From Staphylococcus debuckii (lineage in GTDB: Bacteria > Bacillota > Bacilli > Staphylococcales > Staphylococcaceae): a stretch of DNA of 64,000 nt. This document shows, one piece after another, positions 62,423 to 64,000 of the stretch. The stretch lies in contig NZ_CP033460.1 in NCBI RefSeq assembly GCF_003718735.1, positions 744,001 through 808,000 of the forward strand, given 5' to 3'. The notes beneath the pieces are model-generated. The model made no database searches. It was not told where the DNA came from and was given only the letters and a program-made list of their open reading frames with translations. Every line of letters begins with the position of its first letter. Position 1 is the first letter of the stretch. The position numbers and the translations under genes were made by a program.

Positions 62423-64000
62423 TCATATTGAATTAAATAATGAGGTAACAAAGCGTAAAGAAGACGGCTTTTTCAGTTTGGAAAAAGACCAAGAAGCGCT
62501 AGAAGTTTATCTTGAAGAGATTAAAGATCATACTATTTATTTCGATAGTGAAATTGAGCGTTTGCACTATCTTGTCGACAATGATTTCTATGTAGATGTT
62601 TTTGCACAATACAGCGAGGAAGATTTGAAAGAATTAACTGATTTTGCGCGCAGTATACCATTCAAATTTGCCAGCTATATGTCTGCAAGTAAATTTTTCA
62701 AAGACTATGCACTTAAAACTAACGATAAACAACAATATTTAGAAGATTACCCGCAACACGCGACAATCGTAGCGCTTTATCTAGCAGATGGCGATAAAGC
62801 ACAAGCACGTCAATTCATTTCCTCTATGATTGAACAACGCTACCAACCTGCAACACCGACATTCTTAAATGCAGGTCGTGCACGTCGAGGCGAACTTGTT
62901 TCATGTTTCTTATTAGAAGTAGATGACAGCTTGAATTCAATTAACTTTATTGATTCAACAGCGAAACAATTGAGTAAAATCGGAGGCGGCGTAGCAATCA
63001 ACTTATCTAAACTACGTGCGCGCGGTGAAGCAATCAAGGGCATTAAAGGTGTAGCAAAAGGTGTATTGCCTGTTGCAAAATCATTAGAAGGCGGCTTTAG
63101 TTACGCAGATCAACTTGGTCAAAGACCAGGAGCTGGCGCAGTATATTTAAATATATTCCATTACGATGTTGAAGAATTTTTAGACACTAAAAAAGTAAAC
63201 GCAGATGAAGATATCCGCTTATCAACGATTTCTACTGGTTTAATTGTGCCTGCTAAATTCTTTGAACTTGCGAAAAAGGGCGAAGATTTCTACATGTTCG
63301 CACCACATACAGTGTATAACGAGTATGGCGTAACCTTAGATGATATTGATCTTGATAAATATTACGATGATATGGTTGCAAACCCAAATATTTTAAAACA
63401 TAAAAAAGATGCACGTGAAATGTTGAATACAATTGCACAAACACAATTGCAATCAGGATATCCTTATTTAATGTTTAAAGATAACGCAAACAAAGTTCAC
63501 GCTAATTCTAATATTGGCCAAATCAAAATGAGTAACTTATGTACTGAGATTTTCCAATTACAAGAAACATCAATCATTAATGATTATGGTATAGAAGATG
63601 AAATCAAACGTGACATTTCATGTAACTTAGGTTCATTAAATATTGTTAACGTGATGGAATCAGGCAAATTCAGAGATTCTGTGCATACAGGTATGGATGC
63701 TTTAACAGTTGTAAGTGATGAAGCTAATATTCAAAATGCTCCAGGTGTACGCAAAGCAAACAGCGAATTGCATTCAGTAGGACTTGGCGTTATGAACTTG
63801 CATGGTTACCTTGCTAAAAACCAAATTGGTTATGAATCTGAAGAAGCAAAAGACTTTGCAAATGTATTCTTTATGACAATGAACTATTACTCAATTGAAC
63901 GTTCAATGCAAACAGCTAAAGAACGTGGCGAAGCTTATCAAGATTTCGATAAATCTGATTATGCGAGTGGCAAGTATTTTGAAAAGTACACTCAAGCTGA
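62394..64000 (+). CDS. nrdE: Ribonucleotide reductase class Ib large subunit (3' end cut by window)
   Basis: About 535 residues are present. They include [26 protein letters not shown] with an active-site Cys, the [17 protein letters not shown] block near residue 205, [15 protein letters not shown] near residue 380 with the catalytic Asn-Cys-Glu set, and [15 protein letters not shown]. It reduces ribonucleoside diphosphates. AAGGTGGGG lies before ATG 62394 inside nrdI. The frame is open to the window edge, so the C-terminal redox cysteines are not visible. Confidence 0.95.
   Translation, partial: MKTMNEKQYNHIELNNEVTKRKEDGFFSLEKDQEALEVYLEEIKDHTIYFDSEIERLHYLVDNDFYVDVFAQYSEEDLKELTDFARSIPFKFASYMSASKFFKDYALKTNDKQQYLEDYPQHATIVALYLADGDKAQARQFISSMIEQRYQPATPTFLNAGRARRGELVSCFLLEVDDSLNSINFIDSTAKQLSKIGGGVAINLSKLRARGEAIKGIKGVAKGVLPVAKSLEGGFSYADQLGQRPGAGAVYLNIFHYDVEEFLDTKKVNADEDIRLSTISTGLIVPAKFFELAKKGEDFYMFAPHTVYNEYGVTLDDIDLDKYYDDMVANPNILKHKKDAREMLNTIAQTQLQSGYPYLMFKDNANKVHANSNIGQIKMSNLCTEIFQLQETSIINDYGIEDEIKRDISCNLGSLNIVNVMESGKFRDSVHTGMDALTVVSDEANIQNAPGVRKANSELHSVGLGVMNLHGYLAKNQIGYESEEAKDFANVFFMTMNYYSIERSMQTAKERGEAYQDFDKSDYASGKYFEKYTQA

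Overview
The window is chromosomal DNA of a coagulase-negative-type Staphylococcus. The evidence is the low G+C content and the strong AGGAGG ribosome sites. Gene neighbourhoods also match staphylococci: ltaS - ABC-F ATPase - recQ - osmoprotectant ABC transporter - hisC - deoxynucleotidase, POT transporters - queF - nrdIE, and the sulfide-responsive cst operon. There is also a staphylococcal IS431/IS257 copy. The exact species cannot be fixed from the sequence alone; the simulans/carnosus group is my guess.

Layout. 1-8.7 kb: the end of a PepSY membrane protein, a PfoR-like IIC permease, and a six-gene 5-oxoproline operon (pxpB, pxpC, biotin carrier, biotin carboxylase, pxpA, and an NRAMP-fold transporter that lacks the metal motifs). 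8.8-15 kb: a CcpA-site-controlled xylulokinase, small genes, and a Fur-controlled feoA-feoB-FeoB-associated cluster on the minus strand. 15.5-19.5 kb: a Wzz-like protein, a CapD-like epimerase and galU; galU is preceded by a compact structured RNA ending in a terminator. 19.8-23.2 kb: a universal stress protein, a DUF5996 protein, queH and a LytTR-DUF3021 pair. 23.2-24.1 kb: a gene-free, heavily folded stretch that I read as a large minus-strand regulatory RNA. 24.3-28.4 kb: a DUF488 gene, then pflB and pflA for anaerobic pyruvate metabolism, with Rex-like and CcpA sites.

28.5-35.4 kb holds an acquired or rearranged block. IS431 lies between a truncated Spo0M gene and a truncated sqr gene. 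It is followed by the rest of the cst sulfide/persulfide operon, then by a sensor kinase missing its 5' part. There is no target duplication around the IS. 35.7-44.3 kb: stress genes, preQ1-riboswitch-controlled queCDE, p-aminobenzoate synthesis (pabA-pabB-pabC) and a second pxpB-pxpC pair. 44.8-64 kb: lipoteichoic acid synthase, ABC-F, recQ, osmoprotectant uptake, hisC, a Fur-site methyltransferase, two POT peptide transporters, a DMT transporter with queF, and nrdI-nrdE downstream of an SOS-type promoter and NrdR boxes.

Themes. Genes for preQ1/queuosine synthesis (queC, D, E, F and H) are scattered over four places. Iron, redox and carbon control can be read from operators in several promoters. 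The window also carries three 41-42 bp tandem-repeat arrays of hairpin-like units directly downstream of genes, and a family of larger interspersed elements, one of which appears to have split an array. The most notable object is the putative ~840-nt minus-strand RNA at 23.2-24.0 kb, with six hairpins that display CCCC loops.
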